Under the pieces are notes generated by a model that saw only the letters and a list, made by a program, of their open reading frames with translations, was not told the DNA's origin and ran no database searches. Positions 1 to 7,701 of a stretch of DNA of 43,163 nt are shown here, piece after piece (positions within the stretch are counted from its first letter, which is position 1; every line of letters begins with the position of its first letter). The position numbers and the translations under genes are program-made. This DNA is from Geodermatophilus marinus (GTDB lineage Bacteria; Actinomycetota; Actinomycetes; Mycobacteriales; Geodermatophilaceae): the NCBI RefSeq assembly GCF_003428645.1, contig NZ_QVQH01000033.1:1-43163 (forward strand), given 5' to 3'.

Positions 1-2
1 GC

Positions 3-68
3 GACAGCTACCGACTCAAGGACCGCGACCTCGGCCGCCCACACGCGGCCGCCACCGAAGACGCATGA
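3..68 (+). CDS. IstB-like ATPase of an IS21-family element, C-terminal end only
   Basis: The reading frame entering from the left edge gives DSYRLKDRDLGRPHAAATEDA and then stops. The segment DSYRLKD(R/K)DLGR is typical of the C-terminus of IS21-family IstB helper ATPases, which assist the IstA transposase. Only about 21 residues are inside the window, so domain completeness cannot be judged. The family call is supported by the IS21-like terminal sequence that follows directly. The element extends beyond the window. Confidence 0.6.
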   Translation, partial: DSYRLKDRDLGRPHAAATEDA

Positions 69-127
69 CCACGAGGGGGTCAACTTTCAGCCGTCGCTAG
101 GGGGTCAACTTTGGGCCGTCGTTGACA
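69..127 (+). mobile_element. Right end of an IS21-family insertion sequence
   Basis: Immediately after the IstB stop there are two imperfect direct repeats, GGGGTCAACTTTCAGCCGTCG and GGGGTCAACTTTGGGCCGTCG, the second running into TTGACA at 122-127. Read on the other strand the end begins TGTCAACGACGGCCC, the kind of terminus with repeated subterminal sites seen in IS21-family elements. The left end and istA are outside the window, and the outer boundary is uncertain by a few bases. Confidence 0.6.
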
Positions 128-128
128 G

Positions 129-213
129 GGAGATCGTCCCCGACCTCCCGACGGTGGAGATGTGGCTGGAACGGCAGCTCACTGATCGCGGCGCGAGGCG
201 TGTGCGGAAGTAG
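129..213 (+). pseudogene. 3' remnant of an unidentified gene cut by the IS21-type insertion
   Basis: An open frame starts at the IS boundary and reads REIVPDLPTVEMWLERQLTD and then GARRVRK before a TAG stop at 211-213. It has no start codon of its own and codon use like the surrounding genes, so it looks like the tail of a gene whose front was lost or displaced by the insertion. I do not recognise the family. It could also be a chance open frame. Confidence 0.3.
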
Positions 214-264
214 CGAGTCGCTCCTCGGACACCAGCGAACGCACACCGGACGGGATGTCCCGCG

Positions 265-687
265 CTAGGCGATTCCTCGCGGGAGGACCCACCGGTGCTC
301 GAAGTCGAGCACCTCGGCAGCGAGCTCGAAGTCGCTGTCGTAGTGCACGATCACCAGGCGGTGCTCGGCCGCGAGTACGGCAGTCAACAGATCCGCGATG
401 CCCACCGCTCGGTGCCGCCCGGTAGCGGCCAACGAGCGTTGCGCGCCGAACGCCCGCTGCCAGTGGTCATCATCGGTCGGTAGGTACTCGTAGGCCTCCC
501 GGCGGTCGGCCCGCACCTGCTCGTACTCCGCCGGGCTGCGAGCGCTGTACAGGGCCTCGGCATCGAGGGTGGCGCAGGTGGCCACCAAGCCGCCGGTGAT
601 GAGTGGCTCCAACCGGTCAGCGACGGGAGCCAGCCTCATCCGGGCTGCCGCGCTGGTGTCGATGAGAAACCGGGCGATCACCGCCAC
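265..687 (-). CDS. vapC: VapC-type PIN-domain ribonuclease toxin
   Basis: This is a PIN-domain endoribonuclease, the toxin half of a type II toxin-antitoxin pair that would cleave RNA when its antitoxin is lost. The acidic residues of the PIN active site are visible: Asp in FLIDTS near the N-terminus, Glu in LDAEALYS, Asp in GIADLLTA and Asp in VHYDSDFE. I place the start at the GTG at 687 (VAVIARFLIDTS); a GTG at 681 is possible. Both overlap the end of the upstream vapB, so translation is probably coupled. At 140 residues it has normal VapC length and looks intact. Confidence 0.85.
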   Translation of the reverse strand: MAVIARFLIDTSAAARMRLAPVADRLEPLITGGLVATCATLDAEALYSARSPAEYEQVRADRREAYEYLPTDDDHWQRAFGAQRSLAATGRHRAVGIADLLTAVLAAEHRLVIVHYDSDFELAAEVLDFEHRWVLPRGIA

Positions 688-884
688 ACGTCGGCCCGCT
701 GACCCGGTTCTGCCAGCGTCTCCACGCCACCCTCGCGCAGCCAAGCCACCTGCCGTGCGCGCGCGGCGGCGCTCGCCGCCTGCTGCAGGGCGGTGCGCAC
801 CGTGTCCGACACCCCGCTCGTGTTCAGCTCCTTCTGCGCTCGGGCCAGCAGATCATCGTCGAGATCGATCAGGCGCTTGGTCAC
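678..884 (-). CDS. vapB: VapB-type antitoxin
   Basis: This 68-residue protein begins TKRLIDLDDDLLARAQ and has the strand-helix-helix layout of ribbon-helix-helix VapB antitoxins (about residues 2-45), followed by a C-terminal tail (WLREGGVETLAE) that would wrap the toxin. It starts at a GTG with GGAG about 7 bases upstream and overlaps vapC by a few bases, the usual antitoxin-first order. The AT-rich palindromic region just upstream fits autoregulation by the VapBC complex. Confidence 0.8.
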   Translation of the reverse strand: MTKRLIDLDDDLLARAQKELNTSGVSDTVRTALQQAASAAARARQVAWLREGGVETLAEPGQRADVWR

Positions 885-904
885 CGGTCACTCCAGCACA
901 TGAG

Positions 905-930
905 ATATACGGATGCGGCACTGAGTATAT
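905..930 (-). promoter_or_regulatory. vapBC promoter with candidate autoregulatory inverted repeat
   Basis: The arms ATATAC (905-910) and GTATAT (925-930) form an inverted repeat with a 14-base spacer, 20 to 45 bases upstream of vapB. On the minus strand TATACT lies across the distal arm and could be a -10 element. It is one of the few AT-rich spots in this GC-rich window. Binding by VapBC is inferred from how this family regulates itself. Confidence 0.45.
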
Positions 931-1433
931 AGAGCCGCGTCTCCAGCGGCGCCGGTGCGGCAACTTCTCCCTCCGCGTGGGTGGTACCGCTGCGCCGGCC
1001 GCCGGTGGGCGCGGAGGTCGCAACCCTTCGGAGTCGTGCGACCTCCCCCACGTCTGCGGATCAGGGCGTTCTGCCGTTCATCGACCTGGGCCACGAGCTG
1101 TCGGCCCTGCGTGACGAGGTCGCCCGGCTGCGGGCGGGGAACGCCCGGCTCCCCCGACCGCTGGAACTGACGCCGCGACAGGCGCGCCCGCCCGGCCCCG
1201 TCCAGACCGGCGCCTTCGACGGCGGGCCGGGACCGGTCCACGCCGGCTCCCCGCCCGCGGCGTCCTCGCCTCATCGCTCACGAAACGTGCACCGGGCTCC
1301 ATCAGCCTGGGCTTCCCCGACCCCCGGCGGCTCGGTCGAGGGCGACGTCGGGCATGGGTGCGGGCCGACTCCGCGCGGCGCAGTGATCCCGTGCGGCGTC
1401 ACGGCTCCTCCCGCTGTCGCGCGTCCGGCCCGT
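931..1433. other. Gene-poor stretch between vapBC and the P-type ATPase gene
   Basis: Apart from the TOTE-like remnant at 1080-1257, I see no convincing gene in these 500 bases. The open frames crossing it have Arg/Pro/Ala-rich translations typical of shadow frames in GC-rich DNA. With the adjacent IS end and toxin-antitoxin pair, it looks like a rearranged accessory junction. Confidence 0.5.
1080..1257 (+). pseudogene. N-terminal remnant of a TOTE-type primase/helicase gene
   Basis: One frame reads IDLGHELSALRDEVARLRAG, then NARLPRPLELTPRQARPPGP, then a stretch ending PGPVHAGSPP. This matches, from memory, the start of actinobacterial TOTE conflict-system proteins (archaeo-eukaryotic primase fused to a superfamily II helicase): a coiled coil with LRAENARL, then LLELTPxQA, then GLFD...PGPVHAGSPPEEKVAF. 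The match ends at HAGSPP and the frame then becomes low-complexity, so everything catalytic is missing. I can see no clear start codon. A database comparison would be needed to confirm the family. Confidence 0.42.
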
Positions 1434-4223
1434 TCAGGAGCGGCGCTGCCGGGGGATCACCGGTGCCGGCTCGGCCGGGCCGGCCGGCTCGGTCGGGAGC
1501 GGCCGAGCCCTCCGCTGCCGGCGGAGCCGGAGGAGCTTGTCCGCGGCGACGACCGCGGGGGCGACGAGGGAGAGGGCGAGCACGACCACCCACTGCCGGC
1601 CGCTGAGCGAGGTCGTGTCGAGCAGCCGCTGGAGCATGCCGAGCTCCACGGCGGCCCAGGTCATGAACCAGCCCAGGAGGATCCACCCGAGGTAGGGGAA
1701 CACCGGGGAGGACCAGGGCGCCTGCCGCTCGCGGCGCATCACCAGGCCGATGGTGACCGCGGACAGCGAGACGATGGCGAAGGCCATGGTCATGCTGGCC
1801 GAGGGCTGCGTGGTGCTCGGCTCGTCGGGTCCCCAGGCGAGGACCGACAGGGCGGTGGCGGCCACGGCGAACCCGAAGACGAACCAGCGGGCCACCCACG
1901 GCCGGGTGACGATCCTCGTGCCGGGCTCGCGCGGCGGCCGCTGCATCACCCCGGGGTCGGGGACGTCCACGATGAACCCGATCACCACGGTGATGACCAC
2001 GAAGAACTTGCAGAACAGCAGCTGGAGCGGGAACAGCGCGACGCCGCTGTTGATGTCCAGGACGGTGGCGTACACCATCAGCTGCAGGACCGACGCCAGG
2101 ACGGTCAGCTGCATCCGGATGTAGGTGGAGATCCGCCGGTAGATGTCGCGGCCCAGCTCCACGGCACGGACCAGCGTGGCGAAGTTGTCGTCGGTCAGCA
2201 CGATCTTCGCCGCCTGCTTGGACACCTCCGAGCCGCTGCCCATGGCGACGCCGATGTCGGCCTGCTTGAGCGCGGCCGCGTCGTTGACGGCGTCCCCGGT
2301 CATCGCGACCACCTGGCCGTCCCGCTGCATGAGCCTGGCCAGGCGCAGCTTGTCCTCGGGCGCCACTCGTCCGAACACGTGCAGCCGAGGCAGTTGCCGC
2401 AGCACCTCGTCATCGGCGAGGTGCTGCAGTTCCGTGCCGGTGACCACACCCGGCCCGAGACCGAGTTCGTCGGCGATCGCGCGGGCGGTGACGGTGTGGT
2501 CCCCGGTGATCATCCGCACGTCGATCCCGGCCCCCAGGGCGACGTGCACCGCGTCCTTCGCCTCGCTGCGCAGCGGATCCATGATCCCGACCAGCGCGAC
2601 GAAGACCAGATCGGTGACCGCGGCCATGGGGTCGCCCACCGCCGCGGCCATCGCGGCGTCGTCCAGGTCGCGGGCGGCGAAGGCGAGCACGCGCAGCCCG
2701 CGTTCCGACAGCTGCCGGTTGGCGGCGAGGATCTCCTCGCGCACGGTGGCGACCGGGACGACCTCCCCGTGCCACAGGGCGGAGGCGCAGCGCTGCAGCA
2801 CCACGTCGGGCGCGCCCTTCACGCTGGCGATGTGCGGGTGCACGAGGATCCCGCCGGCCAGGTCGTCCGGGCGGTCGTGGAACGTGGCCATGAACTTGTA
2901 CTCGGAGTCGAACGGCACCTCCGCCCGGCGGGGCAGGGCCTCGCGGGTCCGTTCGGCGTCGACACCCATCTTCGCGGCGAGCACCACGAACGCCGCCTCG
3001 GTCGGGTCTCCGATGACCGAGCCGTCGTCGCCCACCGTGGCGTCTGTGCACAGGACCAGACCGAGAGCCAGGCGGTGGAAGTCGGGGGGCTTGCCGCCGG
3101 CCACGCCCAGGATGGCGCCGGACTTCTGGTAGCCGGGGCCGTCGATCTTGTACCAGTCGCCGCCGGCCAGCATCGTGGTCGCGGTCATCGCGTTCATCGT
3201 CAGCGTGCCGGTCTTGTCGGAGTTGATGGCCGTGGTGCCGCCCAGGGTCTCCACGTCCGACAGCGACGTGACCACGGCCTTCTCCTCGGCCAGCCGGCGC
3301 GCTCCGGACGACAGCATGGCCTGGACGAACGTGGGCAGGCCGGTCGGGATGGACGCGAGCGCGGTCGAGATGCACAGGAGCACCAGCGTCGTGCTGTCCA
3401 TCCCCCGCACCAGGCCGAAGACGGCGATGACGGCCACCGCCAGGAAGGCGAGGGCGCCGAACACCTTCGTCATGCCGTCCAGTTCGCGCTGGAGAGGTGA
3501 CTTGGAGCGTGTCGTGGCGTTGACCATGCCGGCGATCTGCCCCATCTGGGTCGCCACGCCGGTGGCGGTCACCACGAACACCGTCGTCCCGCGGGTGACC
3601 TGGGTGTTCTGGAACACCAGGTTGGTCCGGTCGCCCAGCGCCACCTCGCCCTCGGGCAGGGTCGTGGCGTCCTTGGCCACCGGCGCGCTCTCCCCCGTCA
3701 GCGCCGCCTCCTGCACCTCGAGCGTCGCCGAGGAGATGATCCGCCCGTCGGCCGGGACCACGTCCCCGGCCTCCAGCAGGACGATGTCGCCCGGTACCAG
3801 CCTGGTCGACTCGATCTGCTCGACCTGGCCGGCGCGGCGCACCCGGGCGCGGGGCACCTGGAGCTGGGCCAGCGCCGCCACGCTGGCGCGGGCCTTCAGC
3901 TCCTGGTTCGTGCCCATCACCACGTTGAACAGCACCAGCCCGAGCACCACCAGCGCGGTGGCGATCTGCAGGATCACGAAGCTGGCCGCCACCACCAGCA
4001 GGAGCATGATGTTCATCGGGTTGGCCAGCTGGCCCCGGGCCACCGCCCACGTGCTCGGCGGGGGCTCGCTGGGCAGCTCGTTGGGTCCGTACCGGGCCAG
4101 CCGTCGGTCCGCTTCCTCGGTGGTCAGCCCCTGGTCCGCGGCGACGTGCATCCGCGCCGTCACATCCAGCGCCGGCAGCGCGTACGGGGCGAAATCCTCG
4201 ACGGGATGGTGCGCGACGGTCAT
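1434..4223 (-). CDS. P-type cation-transporting ATPase (P2-like)
   Basis: A 929-residue cation pump with N-terminal cation-ATPase domain, actuator loop TGES at about 176-179, membrane helices flanking a PTGLP turn at 293-297, phosphorylation motif DKTGTLTMN with Asp336, nucleotide-domain KGAPD at about 470, TGDH at 573 and hinge TGDAVNDAAAL at 642. Layout and length fit calcium- or proton-type P2/P3 pumps. Two signature positions differ from the textbook forms: PTGLP replaces PEGLP, so the usual acidic ion ligand in helix M4 is Thr, and TGDAVND replaces TGDGVND. Ion specificity therefore cannot be read from the family. It lies 90 bases downstream of ppk2 on the same strand and may be cotranscribed with it. 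Confidence 0.88.
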   Translation of the reverse strand: MTVAHHPVEDFAPYALPALDVTARMHVAADQGLTTEEADRRLARYGPNELPSEPPPSTWAVARGQLANPMNIMLLLVVAASFVILQIATALVVLGLVLFNVVMGTNQELKARASVAALAQLQVPRARVRRAGQVEQIESTRLVPGDIVLLEAGDVVPADGRIISSATLEVQEAALTGESAPVAKDATTLPEGEVALGDRTNLVFQNTQVTRGTTVFVVTATGVATQMGQIAGMVNATTRSKSPLQRELDGMTKVFGALAFLAVAVIAVFGLVRGMDSTTLVLLCISTALASIPTGLPTFVQAMLSSGARRLAEEKAVVTSLSDVETLGGTTAINSDKTGTLTMNAMTATTMLAGGDWYKIDGPGYQKSGAILGVAGGKPPDFHRLALGLVLCTDATVGDDGSVIGDPTEAAFVVLAAKMGVDAERTREALPRRAEVPFDSEYKFMATFHDRPDDLAGGILVHPHIASVKGAPDVVLQRCASALWHGEVVPVATVREEILAANRQLSERGLRVLAFAARDLDDAAMAAAVGDPMAAVTDLVFVALVGIMDPLRSEAKDAVHVALGAGIDVRMITGDHTVTARAIADELGLGPGVVTGTELQHLADDEVLRQLPRLHVFGRVAPEDKLRLARLMQRDGQVVAMTGDAVNDAAALKQADIGVAMGSGSEVSKQAAKIVLTDDNFATLVRAVELGRDIYRRISTYIRMQLTVLASVLQLMVYATVLDINSGVALFPLQLLFCKFFVVITVVIGFIVDVPDPGVMQRPPREPGTRIVTRPWVARWFVFGFAVAATALSVLAWGPDEPSTTQPSASMTMAFAIVSLSAVTIGLVMRRERQAPWSSPVFPYLGWILLGWFMTWAAVELGMLQRLLDTTSLSGRQWVVVLALSLVAPAVVAADKLLRLRRQRRARPLPTEPAGPAEPAPVIPRQRRS

Positions 4224-4313
4224 CTCGACTCCCAGGTCTTCGCCGGTCCCCCGCGACGCGGGCGGCTCGTGGGCGGGCTGTGCGTGCTTCGGCGCCTGCG
4301 GGTCCGGCGCGGT

Positions 4314-5249
4314 TCAGAACGGCGTGGGGATGTACCGCAGCCGGAGATCCGGCTCCACGTAGCCCTCGGCCCGCTGCCGTCGGGGCAGTGCGACCTCGCG
4401 GTGTTCGAGCGGCTTGTACGGCACCAGGCTCAGCAGGTGGCTGATGACGTTGAGCCGACCGCGTCGCTTGACGTCGGTCCCAGCGACGTACCACGGCGCC
4501 CAGGCGGTGTCGGTGGCGTCGAACATGGCGTCACGAGCCCGGGAGTAGTCGTACCAGCGGCTGTAGGACTTCAGGTCCACGTCCGAGAGCTTCCAGACCT
4601 TGCGAGGGTCGTCGATGCGGTTCTCCAACCGTCGCGTCTGCTCCTCGGGGCTGACCTCCAGCCAGTACTTCACCAGCAGGATGCCCGAGTCCACGATCGC
4701 CTTCTCGAACGACGGGACCAGTTCGAGGAACCGCTCGGTCTCCTCCGGGGTGCAGAAGCCCATCACCCGCTCGACGCCGGCACGGTTGTACCAGCTGCGG
4801 TCGAAGATCACGATCTCCCCGGCGGCCGGGAGGTGCGGGACGTAGCGCTGCATGTACATCTGGGACTTCTCGCGTTCGGTGGGGGCGGGCAGGGCGACCA
4901 CCCGGAACACCCGCGGGCTCACCCGCTCGGTGATCCTCTTGATCGTGCCGCCCTTGCCTGCGGTGTCCCGCCCTTCGAAGACGATGCAGATCTTGGTGCC
5001 TGTCGCCCTGACCCATTCCTGCATGGCGACGAGCTCGCCGTGCAGCCGCCGCATCTCCGCCTCGTAGTCCTTGCGTGTGATCTTCCGAGGGGTGCCGGCC
5101 GCCACCTCGCGGGACGGAGCCGACGAGGCCGGCGCGTCCGTCGGCCGTTGCGAGTTCTTCTTCTCGGGCACGTCTGTGACCCCCACTGGCCGGGTCGGGT
5201 CCGGCGGCGAGCCGGTGGACACCGGACGGTCGGCTCCGGGCGGGTCCAC
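4314..5249 (-). CDS. ppk2: Polyphosphate kinase 2 (PPK2 family)
   Basis: This cytosolic enzyme transfers phosphate between polyphosphate and nucleotides. Walker A FEGRDTAGKGG is at about 91-101 and Walker B FDRSWYNRAGVE at about 149-160, followed by the lid region with RRLENRIDDPRK and WKLSDVDLKS, all standard for PPK2. The catalytic core starts around residue 55. The first 50 residues are Pro/Ser-rich and poorly conserved, so the GTG at 5249 may not be the true start. It precedes the P-type ATPase on the same strand, which suggests, without proof, a link between polyphosphate and ion homeostasis. Confidence 0.9.
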   Translation of the reverse strand: MDPPGADRPVSTGSPPDPTRPVGVTDVPEKKNSQRPTDAPASSAPSREVAAGTPRKITRKDYEAEMRRLHGELVAMQEWVRATGTKICIVFEGRDTAGKGGTIKRITERVSPRVFRVVALPAPTEREKSQMYMQRYVPHLPAAGEIVIFDRSWYNRAGVERVMGFCTPEETERFLELVPSFEKAIVDSGILLVKYWLEVSPEEQTRRLENRIDDPRKVWKLSDVDLKSYSRWYDYSRARDAMFDATDTAWAPWYVAGTDVKRRGRLNVISHLLSLVPYKPLEHREVALPRRQRAEGYVEPDLRLRYIPTPF

Positions 5250-5710
5250 GGCGGTACCCGTCCTCGTCGATCATGGAGCGCCTGCACGCGCCGGCATCAT
5301 CTGAGGAGGATGATCTGCTCCGCAGCGCCGCTGCTCCGACGGCCCACGGCCGGGAGTCGCGGCTCGTCCCGGGTGCCGGAGCGGTACGGCCGGCGTGCCG
5401 GCACGGCGGGCCCGGGTGACCGGGGCGGGTCATCCTCGACGGATGGTGCGTCCTGCCGGCGGGTGACCGACGATCCGAAGCCCCGCGGGTTCGTCGCGGG
5501 GCCGTCGGGACGAGATCGGGGTCACACCCATGGGCTTGTCGCGGTCCTCGCGCACCCCACTCCCGTGCGGTCGGTCCCGGACGACCGCCGGTCGTCGCTC
5601 CAGCGTGTCCACGCCGGCCCGGGGGCGGATCGGCACCATCTCGGCAGATCGGGTGCGGGACGGCGTCATCGCCGATGATGACGACTCCGGTGTCGGAGAC
5701 GAGGAATGCC
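5250..5710. other. Divergent intergenic region between ppk2 and the NUDIX gene
   Basis: This 461-base stretch separates divergently oriented genes and should hold both promoters. I see a short inverted repeat ATCATC-N7-GATGAT (5296-5314) on the ppk2 side, but no gene with convincing composition and no recognisable riboswitch. Confidence 0.4.
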
Positions 5711-6286
5711 ATGGTTCGGATCCGGGAGTACTACCGCGAGGAGAACACGCCCAGGGCGCAGGACGTCCTGCCGGCCGCATTCGGCGCGGTCCGTGACGGT
5801 GCCGGGCGGCTCCTGCTCGTCCGTCGGATCGACGACGGGAACTGGGAGTTGCCCGGAGGCCGCATCGAGGTCGGCGAATCCGCCGTGGAGGCACTCGCCC
5901 GTGAAGTCGCCGAGGAGTCCGGTATCACCCTCGAGGTCACCGGGATCGCCGGCGTCTACAGCGATCCGACCCACGTCCTGGAGGACCCGGGCGGCATCGT
6001 CCACCAGCAACTCGCCCTCTGCTTCCACGCCGCACCCACGGCGTCCGCCGACGGCGGGCAGCCGCGGCCGGACGGGATCGAGACCGACGCCGCAGCCTGG
6101 TTCGCCCCCGACGAGCTGGCCGATCTGAGGATCCACCCGGCGATGCGGCTGCGCATCGACCACGCCCTTCGCGTGCCGCGGCGTCCCTTCGTCGAGGGAG
6201 CGGCGCCGGAGACGGGCGGGGAACCACCGCCCCTGGCCGTGGAGCCCGGCGGCGTCCTCGAGCAGCGGCAGTCCGCGACGACGTGA
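5711..6286 (+). CDS. NUDIX hydrolase
   Basis: A 191-residue pyrophosphohydrolase. The complete Nudix box GX5EX7REUXEEXGU is at about 50-72, reading GGRIEVGESAVEALAREVAE followed by ESGI. The N-terminal TPRAQDVLPAAFGAVRD resembles NUDIX proteins acting on nucleoside diphosphate derivatives, but substrate cannot be assigned. I chose the ATG at 5711 because GAGGA lies about 7 bases upstream; an in-frame ATG at 5675 lacks such a site. The last 30 residues are Pro/Gly-rich and probably disordered. Confidence 0.88.
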   Translation: MVRIREYYREENTPRAQDVLPAAFGAVRDGAGRLLLVRRIDDGNWELPGGRIEVGESAVEALAREVAEESGITLEVTGIAGVYSDPTHVLEDPGGIVHQQLALCFHAAPTASADGGQPRPDGIETDAAAWFAPDELADLRIHPAMRLRIDHALRVPRRPFVEGAAPETGGEPPPLAVEPGGVLEQRQSATT

Positions 6287-6623
6287 GCCCCGCCGCCCTC
6301 GAGGAGGGGCACGGGTCGACCGCAGGCCTTCGAGCCGAGGTCACGTCCACCGTCCCGGACCGCGTCCGCGACGCGATGCACGACGTCGACTCCGACGGCT
6401 TCGACCCGCTGCATCCCCGCTGTGCCGGTGGTCGACCACCGCGGTTCGACCGCAGGCAGCGGAAGGCGGTCGGTGACCCGATCCCGCCGCCGCACGGCGC
6501 AGGTCGTCGGCGTCCGCGTCGCCCAGCGCGTGCGCCCGGTCGAGCGGGTGGTCGACGAACGGCCCCCTTGATCCGGCTCAGCAGCACGGGTGTCGAGCGA
6601 GGACTGCACGCGCCCGTGCGGTC
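6287..6623. other. Gene-poor stretch between the NUDIX gene and a small membrane protein gene
   Basis: About 337 bases with no intact gene. It holds the possible IS630-like fragment. The frames on the minus strand here look non-coding, with Arg-rich translations and no usable start. Confidence 0.4.
6340..6470 (+). pseudogene. Possible IS630-type transposase remnant (helix-turn-helix part)
   Basis: The frame contains VPDRVRDAMHDVDSDGFDPL followed by HPRCAGGRPPRF. This resembles the second helix-turn-helix region of IS630-family transposases (VRDVIHxFNxDGFDxLxPKxxGGRPxxF). Neither the start nor the DDE catalytic domain is present. The resemblance is from memory and the stretch is short, so it could be fortuitous. 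Confidence 0.28.
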
Positions 6624-6815
6624 TCACGGCCTGTCGTCACGTCCGCCCGGGCCTCTGCTCTGCCCGCTGGGCCCCTTGCCGAACTGCGTCAACGCCCACG
6701 CCCCGCCCGAGAGCAGGATGAACACCACGCCGAGGGTCGACTGCCCGAGGACGAACAGGACGACGGCCACGACACCGAGCACGGTGGCCGCGATGCTCAG
6801 CTGTCGCACGGTCAT
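6624..6815 (-). CDS. Small two-helix membrane protein
   Basis: A 63-residue protein with two hydrophobic helices, about residues 6-24 (LSIAATVLGVVAVVLFVLG) and 27-42 (LGVVFILLSGGAWALT), and a charged Gly/Arg-rich tail (SGQSRGPGGRDDRP). GAGGTG lies about 6 bases upstream of the ATG. I do not recognise a named family. It sits 55 bases downstream of another membrane protein gene on the same strand and may share its transcript. Confidence 0.65.
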   Translation of the reverse strand: MTVRQLSIAATVLGVVAVVLFVLGQSTLGVVFILLSGGAWALTQFGKGPSGQSRGPGGRDDRP

Positions 6816-6870
6816 CGGGGCACCTCGTCAGCTGCTCCGGACCCGTCCCACCCCGACCCGGCGTCCGTGC

Positions 6871-7512
6871 TCACGCACCCGCCAAGCCGAGCACGAGGCC
6901 CACCAGGGCGGCGACCAGCAGGAGCGCGGCCAGGACCGCGACGGCTGCCAGGGCCCACACCCTGGTCGGGACCGCCCCGGGGGACGGGGCAGCGCCGCCT
7001 CCGGCCCCCGGCGCGGTGGACGTCGGCGCGGGGACGAAGGGGATGCCGGCGACGATGTCCTGGTACTCCTCCGCGCCGCTCTTGACGGAGAGCCCGCCGT
7101 ACTCGAGACGGGTCCGGAGCCCTTCCAGCATCACGCCCGCCGCCTCCGCGGCACCGATCCGGGCGCTGAGGTCGTTGGCCCTGTTGAGCTGCGCGGACAC
7201 CGCCGCGGTGATCGACACCACGACCGCGCCCAGGCACAGGACCTGCCACACCCGCGACGGCTGCGGGAGCGAGAGCCCCTGCTGGACCGTGTCGGCGAAC
7301 CGCGTGCCACCGAAGGCCGGTCCCGCCGTCAGGGCGGCAGCGATCGCGCTGCTGACGATGCTGACGGTCGACAGGCGGTTGCTGGCCGGCCGCTGCTCCC
7401 GCACGTAGGCGTCGATGGCGCCGCGCCGGGCGCGGATCGTCTCGACGAGTCCGGCCCGCGAGTCGCGCGACCCGGCCTGGCTCTCCACGGCCGGCACCTC
7501 ATCGGACGGCAT
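6871..7512 (-). CDS. Membrane protein with SLATT-like topology and a C-terminal anchor
   Basis: A 213-residue protein: a polar helical N-terminus (VETIRARRGAIDAYVREQRP), a first membrane helix near 50-70, a second near 88-110, then a soluble helix (DLSARIGAAEAAGVMLEGLR), a Pro/Ala-rich linker and a third hydrophobic helix near 185-210. The helix-TM-TM-helix core recalls SLATT-type membrane effectors that pair with nucleotide-sensing systems, but I see no cyclase or sensor next to it, so this is only a topological comparison. A GTCAC-N6-GTCAC box lies 161 bases upstream. Confidence 0.65.
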   Translation of the reverse strand: MPSDEVPAVESQAGSRDSRAGLVETIRARRGAIDAYVREQRPASNRLSTVSIVSSAIAAALTAGPAFGGTRFADTVQQGLSLPQPSRVWQVLCLGAVVVSITAAVSAQLNRANDLSARIGAAEAAGVMLEGLRTRLEYGGLSVKSGAEEYQDIVAGIPFVPAPTSTAPGAGGGAAPSPGAVPTRVWALAAVAVLAALLLVAALVGLVLGLAGA

Positions 7513-7672
7513 GTCCCCCCCATCCCCGTGACGTCACCCCGGCGGGCGGCCAACCGGGCGCCCGCACCGCCGCGGCGGTGCGGGCGGTCCCGGCCGGTGG
7601 CGGCTCACGGACGACGGCGAGGACTCCGCTGCCCCCCGCGACGTCCGGCACGACGAGTGTGGTGCGCGGGGC

Positions 7673-7688
7673 GTCACCGGGGTGTCAC
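7673..7688 (+). promoter_or_regulatory. GTCAC-N6-GTCAC direct-repeat box, copy 1
   Basis: Two GTCAC half-sites lie exactly 11 bases apart (GTCAC CGGGGT GTCAC), in the gap between the SnoaL-like gene at 7702-8091 and the 213-residue membrane protein. It is the loosest of four copies, sharing the half-sites but not the flanking GG and CG of the other three. An 11-base period suits binding of an OmpR-type dimer on one face of the helix. Confidence 0.4.
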
Positions 7689-7701
7689 ACCGGTCCGGCC
7701 C

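Noticed and set aside
981..3500. An 839-codon plus-strand open frame over the P-type ATPase
   Set aside because: Its translation is His/Asp/Gly/Arg-rich without domains, and it is antisense to a clearly conserved pump. Only the stretch 1080-1257 in this frame resembles a protein.
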